A program made the position numbers and the translations under genes. A DNA stretch of 64,000 bases from Pseudomonas hunanensis (lineage in GTDB: Bacteria > Pseudomonadota > Gammaproteobacteria > Pseudomonadales > Pseudomonadaceae). Shown here piece after piece: positions 42,114 through 53,408 of this stretch (the stretch's first letter is position 1; every line of letters begins with the position of its first letter). The stretch is taken from positions 248,001-312,000 of the forward strand of contig NZ_QJRC01000080.1 of NCBI RefSeq assembly GCF_013393325.1, given 5' to 3'. Below the pieces are notes generated by a model. It was given only the letters and a program-made list of their open reading frames with translations. It was not told where the DNA came from and made no database searches.

Positions 42114-45100
42114 AGCGGGGTTTCCAGGGCGGCGTCGGTGCGCACGCCGCGCCAACGGTTGAAACGGTGGCGCAGGCGGTCCAGGTACAGGTAGACAACC
42201 GGCGTTGTATAAAGAGTGAGAATCTGGCTGAACACCAGGCCGCCGATGATGGTCAGGCCCAGCGGCTGGCGCATTTCTGCGCCTTCGGCGTGGCTCAACA
42301 GCAACGGCAAGGCGCCGAGGATGGCTGCCAGGGTGGTCATCAGGATCGGCCGCAGGCGCAGCAGGCAGGCCCGGCGGATCGACTCTTCCGGCGACAGGCC
42401 CTGGTGGCGCTCCAGTTGCAAAGCCAGGTCGATCATCAGAATGGCGTTCTTCTTCACCACGCCAATCAGCAGGAACAGCCCCAGCAGCGAGATCAGGCTG
42501 AACTCGCCGCCGGTGACGTACAACGCCAGCAAGGCCCCGACGCCGGCCGAAGGCAGTGTCGAGAGAATGGTCAGCGGGTGGATGTAGCTCTCATAAAGAA
42601 TGCCCAGCACCAGGTACACCAGCAGCAGTGCGCCAAGGATCATGAAGGGCTGCCCCTGTTGGGTCTTGGCAAAGGCATCGGCAGTGCCGCCGAGCTTGGC
42701 AATCACCTCCTCGGGCAAGCCCAGCTTGGCCACCGCGCGCTCCAGCGCCGCCATGGCCTGGTCGGGGCTGTAGCCCTCGGCGACGTCGAAGGCGATGTCT
42801 TCCGAGGCGAACTGGCCTTCGTGGCTGACCCGGTCGTTGGCCAGGCTGTTTTCGTAGCGGGCGATGGTCGACAACGGCACGCGAGCACCGTCGGCGGTAA
42901 TCACCTGTACTTGTTCGAGGGTGCTTGGGTCCCAGGCGTATTTCGGGTTGATCTCCAGCACCACCTGGTACTGGTTGAGGCTGTCGTAGATAGTGGAGAT
43001 CTGCCGCTGGCTGTAAGCGTTGTTCAGTACCGTGGTGACCATGTCCATGTCGATGCCCAGGCGCTTGGCCTGGTCACGGTCGACCACCAGCGTCACCTGT
43101 TGGGTACCGGCACCATCGCGGGCGTCGATGGCGGTCAGTTCCGGTAGCGCACGCAGCGCCGCGACCACCTTGGGGAACCACTGGCGCAATGCCGCCAGGT
43201 CACCGCTTTGCAGGGTATACAGGTACTGCGACGAGGTCTGATCACGCCCCCCGCCCCCCAGTTGCAAGTCCTGGTCGGCCATCAGGAACAGACGCCCGCC
43301 GGGCACTTTGGGCATTTCCTTGCGCAGGCGCTCGATCACCTTCTGCGCATCGATCTTGCGCTCGCTGATCGGTTTCAGGCGCACCAGCACCATGGCGTTG
43401 TTGGTGCCGCTGTTGCCACCGATGAAACCGGCAACGCTCTGCACGGCCGGGTCGGCAAGCAAGGCGCGACGGTAGATTTCCATCTTCGGCTGCATCACGC
43501 TGAACGACAGACCATCGTCGCCGCGGATAAAGCCCATCAGTTGGCCGGTGTCCTGCTGCGGCATCAGCGTCTTGGGCACGACCACGTACAGGGCGATGTT
43601 GATGCCGATGGTGGCCAGCAGGCTAAGCAGGGTCAGGCGCTTGTGGCGAATGGCCCAGCCCAGGCTGCGGTCATAGGCATTGACCATGCGTTGATGCAGC
43701 TTGTCGCTCCACCGCTGCAGGCGGGTCTGCTCGGCCTGGTGCGGCTTGAGCCAACGAGCGCAAAGCATCGGTGTGAGGGTCAACGACACCACCAGCGAGA
43801 CGATGATCGCCGCCGCCAGGGTAATGGAAAACTCCTGGAACAGGTTGCGCACAATGCCCCCCATGAACAGGATGGAGACAAACACCGCCACCAATGACAC
43901 GTTCATCGACAGCAAGGTGAAGCCCACTTCCTTGGCGCCCAGGAAGGCCGCCTTCATCGGCGGCTGGCCGTCCTCGATGTGCCTGGAAATGTTCTCCAGC
44001 ACCACGATGGCGTCGTCCACAACCAGCCCGGTGGCGAGGATCAGCGCCATCAGCGACAGGTTATTGAGCGAGAAGCCGCACAGGTACATGACCGCGAACG
44101 TGCCCACCAGCGATACCGGCACCGCCAGGCTGGGGATCAGCGAGGCGCGCAGGCTGCCGAGGAACAGGTAGACCACCAGGATCACCAGCACCACGGCGAT
44201 CAGCAAAGTGTGCTCGGCCTCTTTCAGCGTGGCCTTGATCACAGGCGAGCGATCCATGGCCACGTTCAGTTGCACGCTGGCGGGCAGCAACGACTGCAAG
44301 GCCGGCAACTGCGCCTTGATCTGGTCGACCGTTTCGATGATGTTGGCGCCGGTCTGACGGTTGACCACCAACAGCACCGCTGCCTGGTCATTGAAGAAGC
44401 CACTGTTGTAGCGGTTCTCGACGCCGTCGGTGATGGTCGCTACGTCGGACAGCCGCAGGATGGTGCCGTTCTGCTGTCGGATCACCACCGGCTCGTAGTC
44501 CTTGGCGCTTTCCAGCTGGTCGTTGGCGCGCACCTGCCAGTTGCGTTCGGCGTCCTCGACAAAGCCCATGGGCCGGCGCTGGTTGGCGTTGGACACCGCC
44601 GTGCGCACCTCGTCCAGCGACAGGTTGTACTGGTTGAGCAATTGCGGCTCGACGGCAATGCGCACGGCCGGCAACGAACTGCCACCGATCTGCACCTCCC
44701 CTACCCCCGACACCTGGGCCAGGCTCTGCGACAGGATGGTGTCGGCCAGGTCGTACAGCTGGCCCTTCTGCAGCACATCCGAGGTCAGCGACAGCACCAT
44801 GATCGGCGCTTGTGACGGGTTGATCTTCTTGTAGGTGGGCATGCTGCGCATGCCGCTGGGCAGCAGGTTGCGGGTGGCGTTGATCGCTGCCTGCACCTCA
44901 CGTGCCGCGCCGTCGATGTCGCGGCCCATCTCGAAGCCGATCACCACCCGGGTGGAGCCTTGGTTGGAGCTGCTGGTGAGTGTGGTGACGCCAGCGATAC
45001 TCCCCAGCTTGCGCTCCAGCGGCGTGGCCACGGTGGAGGCCATGACCTCGGGACTGGCGCCGGACAGGTTGGCCGACACCACGATTACCGGGAAGTCCAT

Positions 45101-45217
45101 TTGCGGCAGCGGCGCCACCGGCAGCAAGCCAAAGCTGACCCCACCCAGCAGCATGATCGCCAGGCTCAACAGCATGGTCGCCACCGGGCGACGGATGAAC
45201 GGACCGGACAGGTTCAT
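42110..45217 (-). CDS. mdtC: RND multidrug efflux permease, MdtC/MuxC type
   Basis: 1035 residues, full-length RND pump: [20 protein letters not shown] at the start, 12 helices and two large periplasmic loops. The proton-relay Asp pair is present in TM4 ([20 protein letters not shown], about residues 400-420). In MdtBC/MuxBC systems two different permeases form a mixed trimer; the companion gene directly upstream overlaps by 4 bases. Known relatives export novobiocin, bile salts, aztreonam and macrolides. The assignment of which pump is B or C follows gene order. Confidence 0.92.
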   Translation of the reverse strand: MNLSGPFIRRPVATMLLSLAIMLLGGVSFGLLPVAPLPQMDFPVIVVSANLSGASPEVMASTVATPLERKLGSIAGVTTLTSSSNQGSTRVVIGFEMGRDIDGAAREVQAAINATRNLLPSGMRSMPTYKKINPSQAPIMVLSLTSDVLQKGQLYDLADTILSQSLAQVSGVGEVQIGGSSLPAVRIAVEPQLLNQYNLSLDEVRTAVSNANQRRPMGFVEDAERNWQVRANDQLESAKDYEPVVIRQQNGTILRLSDVATITDGVENRYNSGFFNDQAAVLLVVNRQTGANIIETVDQIKAQLPALQSLLPASVQLNVAMDRSPVIKATLKEAEHTLLIAVVLVILVVYLFLGSLRASLIPSLAVPVSLVGTFAVMYLCGFSLNNLSLMALILATGLVVDDAIVVLENISRHIEDGQPPMKAAFLGAKEVGFTLLSMNVSLVAVFVSILFMGGIVRNLFQEFSITLAAAIIVSLVVSLTLTPMLCARWLKPHQAEQTRLQRWSDKLHQRMVNAYDRSLGWAIRHKRLTLLSLLATIGINIALYVVVPKTLMPQQDTGQLMGFIRGDDGLSFSVMQPKMEIYRRALLADPAVQSVAGFIGGNSGTNNAMVLVRLKPISERKIDAQKVIERLRKEMPKVPGGRLFLMADQDLQLGGGGRDQTSSQYLYTLQSGDLAALRQWFPKVVAALRALPELTAIDARDGAGTQQVTLVVDRDQAKRLGIDMDMVTTVLNNAYSQRQISTIYDSLNQYQVVLEINPKYAWDPSTLEQVQVITADGARVPLSTIARYENSLANDRVSHEGQFASEDIAFDVAEGYSPDQAMAALERAVAKLGLPEEVIAKLGGTADAFAKTQQGQPFMILGALLLVYLVLGILYESYIHPLTILSTLPSAGVGALLALYVTGGEFSLISLLGLFLLIGVVKKNAILMIDLALQLERHQGLSPEESIRRACLLRLRPILMTTLAAILGALPLLLSHAEGAEMRQPLGLTIIGGLVFSQILTLYTTPVVYLYLDRLRHRFNRWRGVRTDAALETPL

Positions 45218-48200
45218 GCCTCGGCCTGCTTCACGTCAGTGGCCGGGCGCCAGCGGCGGGCCAGGCGGTCGAAGTACAGGTAGATGACCGGGGTGGTGAA
45301 CAGCGTCAGCACCTGGCTGACCAGCAGCCCGCCGACCATCACCAGGCCCAGCGGCTGGCGCAGTTCGGCACCGGAACCGGTGGCGAGCATCAGCGGCACC
45401 GCACCGAACAGCGCGGCCAGGGTGGTCATCAGGATCGGCCGGAAGCGCAGCAGCGCCGCCTGGTAGATGGCATCGCGCGGGCTCATGCCCTGGTGGCGCT
45501 CAGCCTCCAGGGCGAAGTCGATCATCATGATCGCGTTCTTCTTGACGATGCCGATCAGCAGGATGATGCCGATGATGGCAATCATGCCCAGGTCGTTGCC
45601 GCTGATGAGCAAGGCCAGCAAGGCCCCCACCGCTGCCGATGGCAAGGTCGAGAGGATGGTCACCGGGTGGATGTAGCTCTCGTACAGCACGCCCAGCACG
45701 ATGTACATGGTCACCACCGCTGCCAGAATCAGCAGCAAGGTACTCGACAGCGATGCCTGGAAAGCCTCGGCCGCGCCCTGGAAGCGGGTTTGCACGCCCA
45801 GCGGCATGCCGATGTCCTTCTGCACCTGCTCGATCACCTGCACCGCCTCGCCCAGCGATGCACCGTGGCCCAGGTTGAACGACAGGGTCACTGCCGGGAA
45901 CTGGCCGATGTGGGAAATGGCCAACTGCGCCTGACGCTGCTCGATGCGCGCCAGCGCCGACAGGCGCACCTGGCCGCCATCGGTGGCCTTGACGTGGATT
46001 GACTCCAGCGCCTGCGGGCCAATCACGGCGGCATCCTGCGACTGCAGCACCACGCGGTACTGGCTGGCCTGGGTGTAGATGGTGGAGATCTGCCGCTGGC
46101 CGAAGGCGTCGTACAGGGCGTTGGTGATTTGTGACACGGTAATGCCCAGGCGGCTGGCCATGTCACGGTCGATCACCAGGTACACCTGCAGGCCCTTGTC
46201 CTGCAGATCGCTGGCCACGTCGGCCAGTTCCGGGCGCTGCTGCAGCGCCTGCACCAGCTTGCCGCTCCACTGCGCCAGCAGGTCGGCGTCCGGCGACGAC
46301 AGACTGAACTGGTACTGGGTACGGCTGACCCGGTCCTCGATGCTCAGGTCCTGTACCGGCTGCATGAACAGACGGATGCCCACCAGCCGGTCGACTTGCG
46401 GCTGCAGGCGGCTGATCACTTGGCTGGCGGTGACATCGCGCTCGCCGTGGGGCTTGAGGTTGATCAGCAGGCGGCCGCTGTTGAGCGTGGCGTTGTCGCC
46501 GTCGACACCGATGTAGGACGACAGGCTTTGCACCGCAGGGTCTTGCAGGATCACCTTGCTCAGCGCCTGCTGGCGCTCGCTCATGGCGGCGAACGAGGTG
46601 GACTGCGGCGCTTCGGAGATACCCTGGATCACCCCGGTGTCCTGCACCGGGAAGAAGCCTTTGGGCACCACCATGTACAAGAATACCGTCAGCGCCAGGC
46701 TGGCCACTGCCACCAGCAGGGTCAGCGGTTGGTGCTTCAGCACCCACTGCAGGGCACTGCCGTAGTGCTTGATCAGCCAGTCGATCCAGGCACCGCTGGC
46801 GCGGTAGAAACGGCTTTGTTCCTCTTCCTTGGGCTCACGCTTGAGCAGGCGCGCGCACATCATCGGCGTCAGGGTCAGCGACACCACCAGGGAAATCAGG
46901 ATGGCCACCGCCAGGGTGATGGCGAACTCGCGGAACAAGCGGCCGACCACGTCAGCCATGAACAGCAGCGGGATCAGTACGGCGATCAGCGAGAAGGTCA
47001 GCGAAATCAGGGTGAAGCCGATCTGCCGGGCGCCCTTGAGCGCCGCCTGCATGGGGGTCTCGCCCTCTTCGATGTGTCGGGAGATGTTCTCCAGCATGAC
47101 GATGGCATCATCGACCACGAAGCCTGTGGCAATGGTCAGGGCCATCAGCGTCAGGTTGTTGACCGAGAAACCGGCCAGGTACATCACCCCGAAGGTGCCG
47201 ATCAGCGACAGTGGCACGGCAATCGATGGAATGAGGGTGGCGCTGAAGCGGCGCAGGAAGACGAAGGTGACCATCACCACCAGCACGATGGCGATCAGCA
47301 GTTCGTGTTGCACGTCCTTGACCGCGGCGCGGATGGTCTGGGTGCGGTCGGTCAGCACCGAGACATCGAGGCCAGCCGGCAGGTTGTCGGTGATCGACGG
47401 CAGCAGGTCCTTGATGCGGTCGACCACTTCGATCACGTTGGCGCCCGGCTGACGCTGGATGTTCAGCAGCACCGCGTGGTTTTCGTTGGCCCAGGCGGCC
47501 AGGCGTTCGTTTTCGGCGCCGTCGACGATTTCGGCTACGTCTTTCAGGCGCAGCGGAGCGCCATTGTTGTAGGCCAGAATCAGGTTGGCGTATTCCTCGG
47601 GGGAACGCAGTTGGTCGTTGGCATCGAGCATCGACACCCGTGTCGGGCCGTCGAAGTTGCCTTTGGGCTGGTTGACGTTGGAAGCGCCGATCAGAGTACG
47701 CACGTCGTCCAGGTTCAGGCCGTTGGCCGCCAGAGCGTCGACGTTGACCTTGATCCGCACCGCCTGGCGCTGGCCGCCGGCAATGCTGACCATGCCCACG
47801 CCGCTGATCTGCGCGAGCTTTTGCGCCACGCGGGTATCGACCAGGTCGTTGAGCTTGGGCAGCGGCATGGTCTTGCTGGAGATGGCCAAGGTCAGCACCG
47901 GGGTGTCGGCCGGGTTGACCTTGTTGTACACCGGCGGTGCCGGCAAGTCGCTGGGCAGCAGGTTGCTGGCGGCGTTGATCGCGGCCTGCACCTGTTGCTC
48001 GGCAACGTCCATGTTCATGTCGAGGTTGAAGCGCAGGGTCAGCACCGACGCGCCACCGGAGCTGGTCGAGGCCATCTGCTCCAGGCCCGGCATCTGGCCG
48101 AACTGGCGCTCCAGTGGCGCGGTGACGGCGCTGGTCATGACCTGCGGGCTGGCGCCAGGGTACAGGGTCATCACGCGGATGGTCGGGTAGTCCACCTGCG

Positions 48201-48312
48201 GCAATGCGGACACCGGCAGCAGCTTGTAGGCGATCAGGCCGGCCAGGACAATGGCCAGCATGCTCAGCGTGGTGGCGACCGGCCGCAGGATGAACAGACG
48301 CGAGAGGTTCAT
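45214..48312 (-). CDS. mdtB: RND multidrug efflux permease, MdtB/MuxB type
   Basis: 1032 residues. Start [20 protein letters not shown] and [24 protein letters not shown] TM segments; the proton-relay Asp pair lies in [20 protein letters not shown]. It overlaps the adaptor gene upstream by 4 bases and the second pump gene downstream by 4 bases. The two pumps share a common ancestor, and tandem divergent copies are the signature of MdtABC/MuxABC. Inner membrane, H+-driven. Confidence 0.92.
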   Translation of the reverse strand: MNLSRLFILRPVATTLSMLAIVLAGLIAYKLLPVSALPQVDYPTIRVMTLYPGASPQVMTSAVTAPLERQFGQMPGLEQMASTSSGGASVLTLRFNLDMNMDVAEQQVQAAINAASNLLPSDLPAPPVYNKVNPADTPVLTLAISSKTMPLPKLNDLVDTRVAQKLAQISGVGMVSIAGGQRQAVRIKVNVDALAANGLNLDDVRTLIGASNVNQPKGNFDGPTRVSMLDANDQLRSPEEYANLILAYNNGAPLRLKDVAEIVDGAENERLAAWANENHAVLLNIQRQPGANVIEVVDRIKDLLPSITDNLPAGLDVSVLTDRTQTIRAAVKDVQHELLIAIVLVVMVTFVFLRRFSATLIPSIAVPLSLIGTFGVMYLAGFSVNNLTLMALTIATGFVVDDAIVMLENISRHIEEGETPMQAALKGARQIGFTLISLTFSLIAVLIPLLFMADVVGRLFREFAITLAVAILISLVVSLTLTPMMCARLLKREPKEEEQSRFYRASGAWIDWLIKHYGSALQWVLKHQPLTLLVAVASLALTVFLYMVVPKGFFPVQDTGVIQGISEAPQSTSFAAMSERQQALSKVILQDPAVQSLSSYIGVDGDNATLNSGRLLINLKPHGERDVTASQVISRLQPQVDRLVGIRLFMQPVQDLSIEDRVSRTQYQFSLSSPDADLLAQWSGKLVQALQQRPELADVASDLQDKGLQVYLVIDRDMASRLGITVSQITNALYDAFGQRQISTIYTQASQYRVVLQSQDAAVIGPQALESIHVKATDGGQVRLSALARIEQRQAQLAISHIGQFPAVTLSFNLGHGASLGEAVQVIEQVQKDIGMPLGVQTRFQGAAEAFQASLSSTLLLILAAVVTMYIVLGVLYESYIHPVTILSTLPSAAVGALLALLISGNDLGMIAIIGIILLIGIVKKNAIMMIDFALEAERHQGMSPRDAIYQAALLRFRPILMTTLAALFGAVPLMLATGSGAELRQPLGLVMVGGLLVSQVLTLFTTPVIYLYFDRLARRWRPATDVKQAEA

Positions 48313-49619
48313 GCGCCCGCCTTGCCTGCTGCGTTACCGGGCTGTGCTTCACCTGTGTGCGCCGAGCCCTTGGCTTCCTGGCCTTGCAGGTGCTGGCCGG
48401 GCGTGGTCGGCACCTGCGAGCTGTCTTCTACCACTTCCACCTTGGTGCCTTCGCGCAGGCGGTCAGTGCCTTCAAGCACCAGGCGGTCGCCCGCCTTGAG
48501 GCCTTCGAGAATGACGCTGTTCTCGCCGTCGCTGGCGCCAACCTTGAGCTTGCGCACGTTCACGGTGCTTTCGGCGTTGACCACATAGGCAAAGGTGCCG
48601 TCGTTGCCAAACTGGATGGCCGCAGCCGGGGCCATGACCACCTGCTTGAGTGTGTCGGCCAGCAGGCGCACGTTGACGAACTGGTTGGGGAACAGGGCCA
48701 GGTCCTTGTTCTCGAAGCGGCCCTTGAACTTCAGGGTGCCGGTGGTGGTGTCGATCTGGTTGTCGATGCTGCCCAGCACACCTGTGGACTGCAGCTTGCT
48801 GTCACTGCGGTCCCAGGCCTCGACCGGCAGGCTCGCGCCACTGCGGTAGCGCTCCAGCACGGTGCTCAGCTCGGTTTCCGGCAGGGTGAAGGCGACGCTG
48901 ATCGGCTCGGTCTGGGTGATCACCACCAGTGCGGTGGCGTCGTTGGCCGCCACCAGGTTGCCCAGGTCGAGTTGACGCAGGCCTACACGGCCGTTGATTG
49001 GCGAACGAATTTGAGTGAAGTCGAGGTTCAGGCGAGCATCGTTGACCTGTGCCTGATTGGTCTTGACCAGCCCCTGGAACTGCGCCACTTGTGCTTCGGC
49101 GGTGTCGAGGGTTTGCTTGGCGATACTGTCTTCGGCGTACAGGCCTTTATAGCGGGCCAGGTCGACCTGGGCGTTCTTCAACTGTGCCTGGTTCTGCGCC
49201 AGGGTGCCTTCGGCCTGCTGCAGGGCGATGCGGTACGAGCGCGGGTCGATTTCGGCGAGCAGGTCGCCGGCCTTGACCTGCTGGCCTTCCTTGAAGTGGA
49301 TTTTCACCAGTTCGCCTGCCACCCGGCTGCGGACGTTCACTGTGTTGGTCGCAGTGACGGTGCCCAGGGCCTTGTAGTACAGCGGAAAATCACCCACCCG
49401 TACCGGTTCGACGCGCACCGGCACCGGGTCGCTGGAGCCGCCGAAGCCTGGCCGGCCACCCATCATGCCCATGCCCTTGCCGCCGCGCCCGCCGCCGCTG
49501 GCTTCTTTGTGCGCGGGCGTTGCTGCAGGCCAAAGCCACCAGGCCAGTGCAGCCACCAGCAGCAGGATCAGCAGGCCGACGAGCCAGCGACGAGGGGAAC
49601 GGGAATTGGACGCTTGCAT
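48309..49619 (-). CDS. mdtA: RND efflux periplasmic adaptor (membrane fusion protein), MdtA/MuxA type
   Basis: 436 residues from the ATG at 49619. An uncleaved N-terminal membrane helix ([20 protein letters not shown]) precedes a Gly-rich linker ([20 protein letters not shown]) and the barrel, lipoyl and alpha-hairpin domains ([40 protein letters not shown]). It links the RND pumps to the outer-membrane duct. First gene of the four-gene operon; the two-component system often paired with mdtABC is not next to it. Confidence 0.92.
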   Translation of the reverse strand: MQASNSRSPRRWLVGLLILLLVAALAWWLWPAATPAHKEASGGGRGGKGMGMMGGRPGFGGSSDPVPVRVEPVRVGDFPLYYKALGTVTATNTVNVRSRVAGELVKIHFKEGQQVKAGDLLAEIDPRSYRIALQQAEGTLAQNQAQLKNAQVDLARYKGLYAEDSIAKQTLDTAEAQVAQFQGLVKTNQAQVNDARLNLDFTQIRSPINGRVGLRQLDLGNLVAANDATALVVITQTEPISVAFTLPETELSTVLERYRSGASLPVEAWDRSDSKLQSTGVLGSIDNQIDTTTGTLKFKGRFENKDLALFPNQFVNVRLLADTLKQVVMAPAAAIQFGNDGTFAYVVNAESTVNVRKLKVGASDGENSVILEGLKAGDRLVLEGTDRLREGTKVEVVEDSSQVPTTPGQHLQGQEAKGSAHTGEAQPGNAAGKAGA

Positions 49620-49752
49620 GGGTTGAACGAACCTTGTTCGGAATGACGACTTCGGGAGGGTGAACGATAAGCACTGCCATCGTTTTAGCAAAGGGCCTTT
49701 ACCAGAGGTTTACCTTTGCCTGACGTTGCCAAGACGCGGAATTTTAAATGAA

Positions 49753-49780
49753 AACGGCCCGGAACGCGTTCCGGGCCGTT
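49753..49780 (-). terminator. Rho-independent terminator of tpx
   Basis: A perfect 14-bp stem (AACGGCCCGGAACG paired with its complement, no spacer) lies 57 bases after the tpx stop. On the minus strand it is followed by TTTTCATTT. A clear Rho-independent terminator separating tpx from the efflux operon. Confidence 0.88.
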
Positions 49781-49837
49781 ACAGGGTGTTGCTTGGGGCG
49801 ACGGTGGGCTGCAGATGCCCGCCCTACCCCACAACCT

Positions 49838-50338
49838 TTACTTCAGTACAGCCAGCGCTGCATCGTAGTTCGGCTCGTCGGCAATTTCACCAACCAGCTC
49901 GCTGTGCAGCACCTTGTCGCTCTCGTCCAGCACCACCACGGCGCGGGCGGCCAGGCCGGCCAGTGGGCCGTCGGCGATGGCGACGCCGTAGTTCTCGAGG
50001 AACTCGCGGCCACGCAGGGTCGACAGGTTCTTCACGTTTTCCAGGCCTTCTGCGCCGCAGAAGCGGGCCTGGGCGAACGGCAGGTCGGCGGAAATGCACA
50101 GTACCACGGTGTTGGCTACATCATTGGCCTGGGCGTTGAACTTGCGCACGGAGGTGGCGCAGGTTGGGGTGTCGACGCTCGGGAAGATGTTCAGCACCTT
50201 GCGCTTGCCGGCGTAGTCCTTCAGCGACTTGTCAGCCAGGCCTTCACCGACCAGGGAGAAGGCCGGAGCCTGGGCGCCGACTTTCGGCAGTTCGCCTTTG
50301 ACCTGAACCGGGTTGCCTTTGAGAGTCACTTGAGCCAT
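49838..50338 (-). CDS. tpx: Thiol peroxidase (atypical 2-Cys peroxiredoxin)
   Basis: 166 residues, exactly the usual Tpx length, from the ATG at 50338. Peroxidatic Cys60 lies in [15 protein letters not shown] and resolving Cys94 in [12 protein letters not shown], as in E. coli Tpx. It reduces alkyl and other hydroperoxides with thioredoxin as donor; Tpx of Gram-negative bacteria is periplasmic or cytoplasmic depending on report, and no signal peptide is seen here. Monocistronic, flanked by terminators on both sides. Confidence 0.95.
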   Translation of the reverse strand: MAQVTLKGNPVQVKGELPKVGAQAPAFSLVGEGLADKSLKDYAGKRKVLNIFPSVDTPTCATSVRKFNAQANDVANTVVLCISADLPFAQARFCGAEGLENVKNLSTLRGREFLENYGVAIADGPLAGLAARAVVVLDESDKVLHSELVGEIADEPNYDAALAVLK

Positions 50339-50448
50339 GACGAAATCCTTATACGGGGTTTGAAAAGGACACTGAGTTAAGCATGAAGGCGGCCGGGTGC
50401 CTATGGGGGCAGGTGAAATTGTTCTATTGCCGGACAATTCTTGTGGAC

Positions 50449-50490
50449 AAAAAAATGCCCAGGTTGCGACAAGCGCCCCGGGCATTCTTT
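50449..50490 (-). terminator. Rho-independent terminator of the HAAAP transporter gene
   Basis: Stem GGGCATT / AATGCCC (50480-50486 with 50454-50460), loop containing TTGCGACAAGC, followed on the minus strand by a run of T (complement of AAAAAAA at 50449-50455). It begins 16 bases after the transporter stop. Confidence 0.82.
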
Positions 50491-50505
50491 ATTTCTGGCA
50501 GCGAA

Positions 50506-51786
50506 TCAGCCGAGCAGGCCGTACACCACCGAGGTCAACGCAACCAGGCCGACCACCACAACGAATACGTTGGAGGCTGCACCGCTGTACTTGCGCATCG
50601 ACGGTACACGGCGGATGGCGTACATCGGCATCAGGAACAGCAGCACCGCAAGGATCGGACCGCCGAGCGATTCGATCATGCGCAGGATGCTCGGGTTGAG
50701 GGTGGCGACGATCCAGCACACCACCAGCATCAGCGCGGCAACTACGCGGTCCAGGGTTTTGGCACCCGGGCGCGCGCCGGTCTTGGCGATGATGCCCTTC
50801 AGGCCTTCGCTGGCACCGATGTAATGGCCCAGGAACGACTTGGCAATGGCCACGAAGGCGATCAACGGCGCAGCGAACGCGATGGTCGGGTTGCTGAAAT
50901 GGTTGGCCAGGTACGACAGGATCGACAGGTTCTGTGCCTTGGCTTCGGCCAGCTGGGCGCTGCTCAGGGTGAGCACGCAGCTGAACACGAAGAACAGCAC
51001 CATCACCACCATCAGCAGGTGGGCACGGCGCAGGATCTGGCCGCTGCGCTCATCGGCGTGCTCGCCGTAGCGGCGCTTCTGGTCAACGGCAAAGGCCGAG
51101 ATGATCGGCGAGTGGTTGAACGAGAACACCATCACCGGAATGGCCAGCCACAGGGTGTGCAGGAAGGCCGAGGCCGGTGGCACCTGGGTAGCGCTGTCGA
51201 GGATGCCACCCGTCCAGTGCGGCACCAGGTACAGGCCCAGCAACGCCAGGGCGACGATGAACGGGTACACCAGCAGGCTCATGACCTTGACCGTGGCCTG
51301 CTCGCCACAGCGCACGATGGCCAGCAGGCCGAGGATCAGCACGAACGACAGGATGGCCCGCGGCGGCGGCTGCATGTGCAACTGGTGCTCCATGAAGCTG
51401 GACACGGTGTTGGTCAGCGCCACGCTATAGATAAGCAGGATGGGGAAGATGGCGAAGAAGTACAGCACGGTGATCGAGGCACCGGCGGTGCTGCCGAAGT
51501 GCTCCTTGACCACTTCGGTAATGTCGCCACCGTTGCGCCCCGACAGGACGAATCGGGTCAACCCACGGTGGGCAAAGTACGTCATCGGGAAGGCCAGGAT
51601 GGCCAGGATCAGCAGCGGCCAGAAGCCGCCAAGGCCGGCGTTGATCGGCAGGAACAGGGTTCCGGCGCCAATGGCTGTGCCGAACAGGCCCAGCATCCAG
51701 GTGGTGTCGTGACGCGCCCAGCTGCCAAGGGTGGCGGGGGTCGATTCTGCAAAGCGTTGTTCAACGCTTGGGGCCTGCTCATTCAT
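50506..51786 (-). CDS. HAAAP/SdaC-family hydroxy/aromatic amino acid transporter (serine or threonine type)
   Basis: 426 residues from the ATG at 51786; the longer frame upstream is non-coding. Eleven or so helices; the segments TWMLGLFGTAIGAGTLFLPI and AGLGGFWPLLILAILAFPMT, then AHRGLTRFVLSG, fit the SdaC/DlsT branch. SdaC-type proteins import L-serine or D-/L-serine and threonine by H+ symport. It neighbours the aromatic/lysine aminotransferase gene (297 bases upstream), so a link to amino acid catabolism is possible. Specificity unproven. Confidence 0.9.
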   Translation of the reverse strand: MNEQAPSVEQRFAESTPATLGSWARHDTTWMLGLFGTAIGAGTLFLPINAGLGGFWPLLILAILAFPMTYFAHRGLTRFVLSGRNGGDITEVVKEHFGSTAGASITVLYFFAIFPILLIYSVALTNTVSSFMEHQLHMQPPPRAILSFVLILGLLAIVRCGEQATVKVMSLLVYPFIVALALLGLYLVPHWTGGILDSATQVPPASAFLHTLWLAIPVMVFSFNHSPIISAFAVDQKRRYGEHADERSGQILRRAHLLMVVMVLFFVFSCVLTLSSAQLAEAKAQNLSILSYLANHFSNPTIAFAAPLIAFVAIAKSFLGHYIGASEGLKGIIAKTGARPGAKTLDRVVAALMLVVCWIVATLNPSILRMIESLGGPILAVLLFLMPMYAIRRVPSMRKYSGAASNVFVVVVGLVALTSVVYGLLG

Positions 51787-51983
51787 TCCGGGTGAAGCTC
51801 CACTCGCAAGACTGCAACAGGCTGAGAATGGCGAAACAGTGCCTTCGCCCAACTCAACCGGAAAAGAGGGGCGCGATTGTGCACGGAAAGGTTGCACTTG
51901 CGAAGCCCTTTTCCGAGGGGCGGTTGCACTTGTCTTTACAAGTGAGGTGCAGCTGGCTGAAAACGCGGGTTGCAGCAATGACC

Positions 51984-52080
51984 TGTGGGGGCGGCGTTGC
52001 GCCGCGAAAGGGCCGCAAAGCGGCCCTGGCATTACTCGCTGCGAAGCTGCGAATGCAGGGGCCGCGCTGGGCCCCTGGAG
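51984..52080. repeat. REP element, partial pair
   Basis: GTGGGGGCGGCGTTGCGCCG followed by CGAAAGGGCCGCAAAGCGGCCC is one REP; a degenerate partner (GGGGCCGCGCTGGGCCCC) follows. It occupies the end of the 296-bp space between the transporter gene start and the aminotransferase stop; the rest (51787-51983) holds the transporter's leader with no confident promoter. Confidence 0.65.
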
Positions 52081-52082
52081 GA

Positions 52083-53279
52083 TTACTTCTGAACGGCGGC
52101 GAACGCTTCGGCAACCCGCTGCAGGTTGGCCGGACGCAGGCCGGACATGCACACGCGGCCGCTGTCGATCAGGTACACACCGAACTCGTCACGCAGGCGA
52201 CGCACCTGCTCGACGCTGAAGCCGGTGTAGCTGAACATGCCGCGCTGGCGCAGGAAGAACTGGAAGTCCTGGCCTGGCAGCAGCACGGCCAGGGCATCGA
52301 CCAGCGCCTGGCGCATGTCGAGGATCCGCTTGCGCATCACTTCGACTTCTTCGGCCCACTGGGCATTCAGGCCTGCATCGCTGAGCACGCCAGCCACCAG
52401 CTGGGCGCCGAAGTTGGGCGGGCTGGAGTAGTTGCGGCGCACAGTGGCCTTCAACTGGCCAAGTACGCTCTGGGCAGTGGCGTCGTCATCGCACACCACC
52501 GACAGGCCGCCTACCCGCTCGCCGTACAGCGAGAAGATTTTCGAGAACGAGTTGCTGACCAGGCACGGCACGCCGGCACGGGCCATTTCGCGGATGGCGT
52601 AGGCGTCTTCCACCAGGCCTTCGGCGAAGCCTTGGTAGGCGATGTCGAGGAACGGGATCAGCTGGCGCGCCTTGACCACTTCGACCACTTGCTGCCACTG
52701 GTGCTGTTCCAGGTCGGCGCCGGTAGGGTTGTGGCAGCACGGGTGCAGCAGGACCACGCTGTTGGCCGGCAGGGTCTGCAGGGTGGCCAGCATGCCGTCG
52801 AAGTCCACGCCACGGGTGGCCTGGTCGAAGTACGGGTAGGAGTGCACCTTGAAGCCTGCGCCTTCGAAGATGGCGCGGTGGTTGTCCCAGGTCGGGTTGC
52901 TGACCCAGACTTCGGACTGCGGGAAGTAGCGCTTGAGGAAGTCGGCACCGACTTTAAGGGCACCGGAGCCGCCCACGGTCTGCACGGTAGACACGCGACC
53001 GCCCGTCACGGCGGGGTGATCAGCACCGAACAGCAGCGCCTGGATCGCCTGGCGGTAGCTGGCCAGGCCTTCCATCGGCAGGTACAGGGAGGCTTCGTGG
53101 TCCTGGCCGGCCATGCGTTTTTCCACCGCATCCACAGCCGCCAGTTGCGGCACCACGCCGGCCTCATCGTAGTACAGGCCAATACTCAGGTTGACCTTGT
53201 CGGCGCGCGGGTCGGCCTTGAAGGTTTCCATCAACGAGAGGATCGGGTCGCCGGCATAGGCATCGACATGTTTGAACAC
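52083..53279 (-). CDS. amaC: Class I aminotransferase, AspC/TyrB type; likely D-lysine/aromatic aminotransferase AmaC
   Basis: 398 residues. PLP Lys is K247 in [16 protein letters not shown]; other active-site residues are Asn184 (HPCCHNPTG), Asp212 and Tyr215 ([10 protein letters not shown]) and the substrate Arg in MSGLRPANL. The family is TyrB/AspC, active on aromatic and acidic amino acids. In P. putida the homologue beside dpkA has been linked to D-lysine catabolism (AmaC), converting D-lysine to delta-1-piperideine-2-carboxylate; that role is inferred from gene order. It sits 129 bases downstream of dpkA on the same strand, separated by its own leader. Confidence 0.88.
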   Translation of the reverse strand: MFKHVDAYAGDPILSLMETFKADPRADKVNLSIGLYYDEAGVVPQLAAVDAVEKRMAGQDHEASLYLPMEGLASYRQAIQALLFGADHPAVTGGRVSTVQTVGGSGALKVGADFLKRYFPQSEVWVSNPTWDNHRAIFEGAGFKVHSYPYFDQATRGVDFDGMLATLQTLPANSVVLLHPCCHNPTGADLEQHQWQQVVEVVKARQLIPFLDIAYQGFAEGLVEDAYAIREMARAGVPCLVSNSFSKIFSLYGERVGGLSVVCDDDATAQSVLGQLKATVRRNYSSPPNFGAQLVAGVLSDAGLNAQWAEEVEVMRKRILDMRQALVDALAVLLPGQDFQFFLRQRGMFSYTGFSVEQVRRLRDEFGVYLIDSGRVCMSGLRPANLQRVAEAFAAVQK

Positions 53280-53408
53280 AGCGTGCAGCTCCTTGGATCA
53301 GGACAGTTCGAAAAGGCAGACCTGAGCATACCCGGAGTGCAGGCTCAGGAACATCCACTATTGTGCAAGGTTGTCTATGCAACATTGCATGGCCCGACGG
53401 TGCAGGGA

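Noticed and set aside
46396..48588. A 730-codon open frame antisense to the RND pump gene, and similar long antisense frames at 12948-14339, 22783-24879 and 50383-51795
   Set aside because: These lie opposite strongly conserved genes in high-GC DNA, where one antisense frame stays open by codon bias. They are His/Gln/Arg-rich and show no domain.
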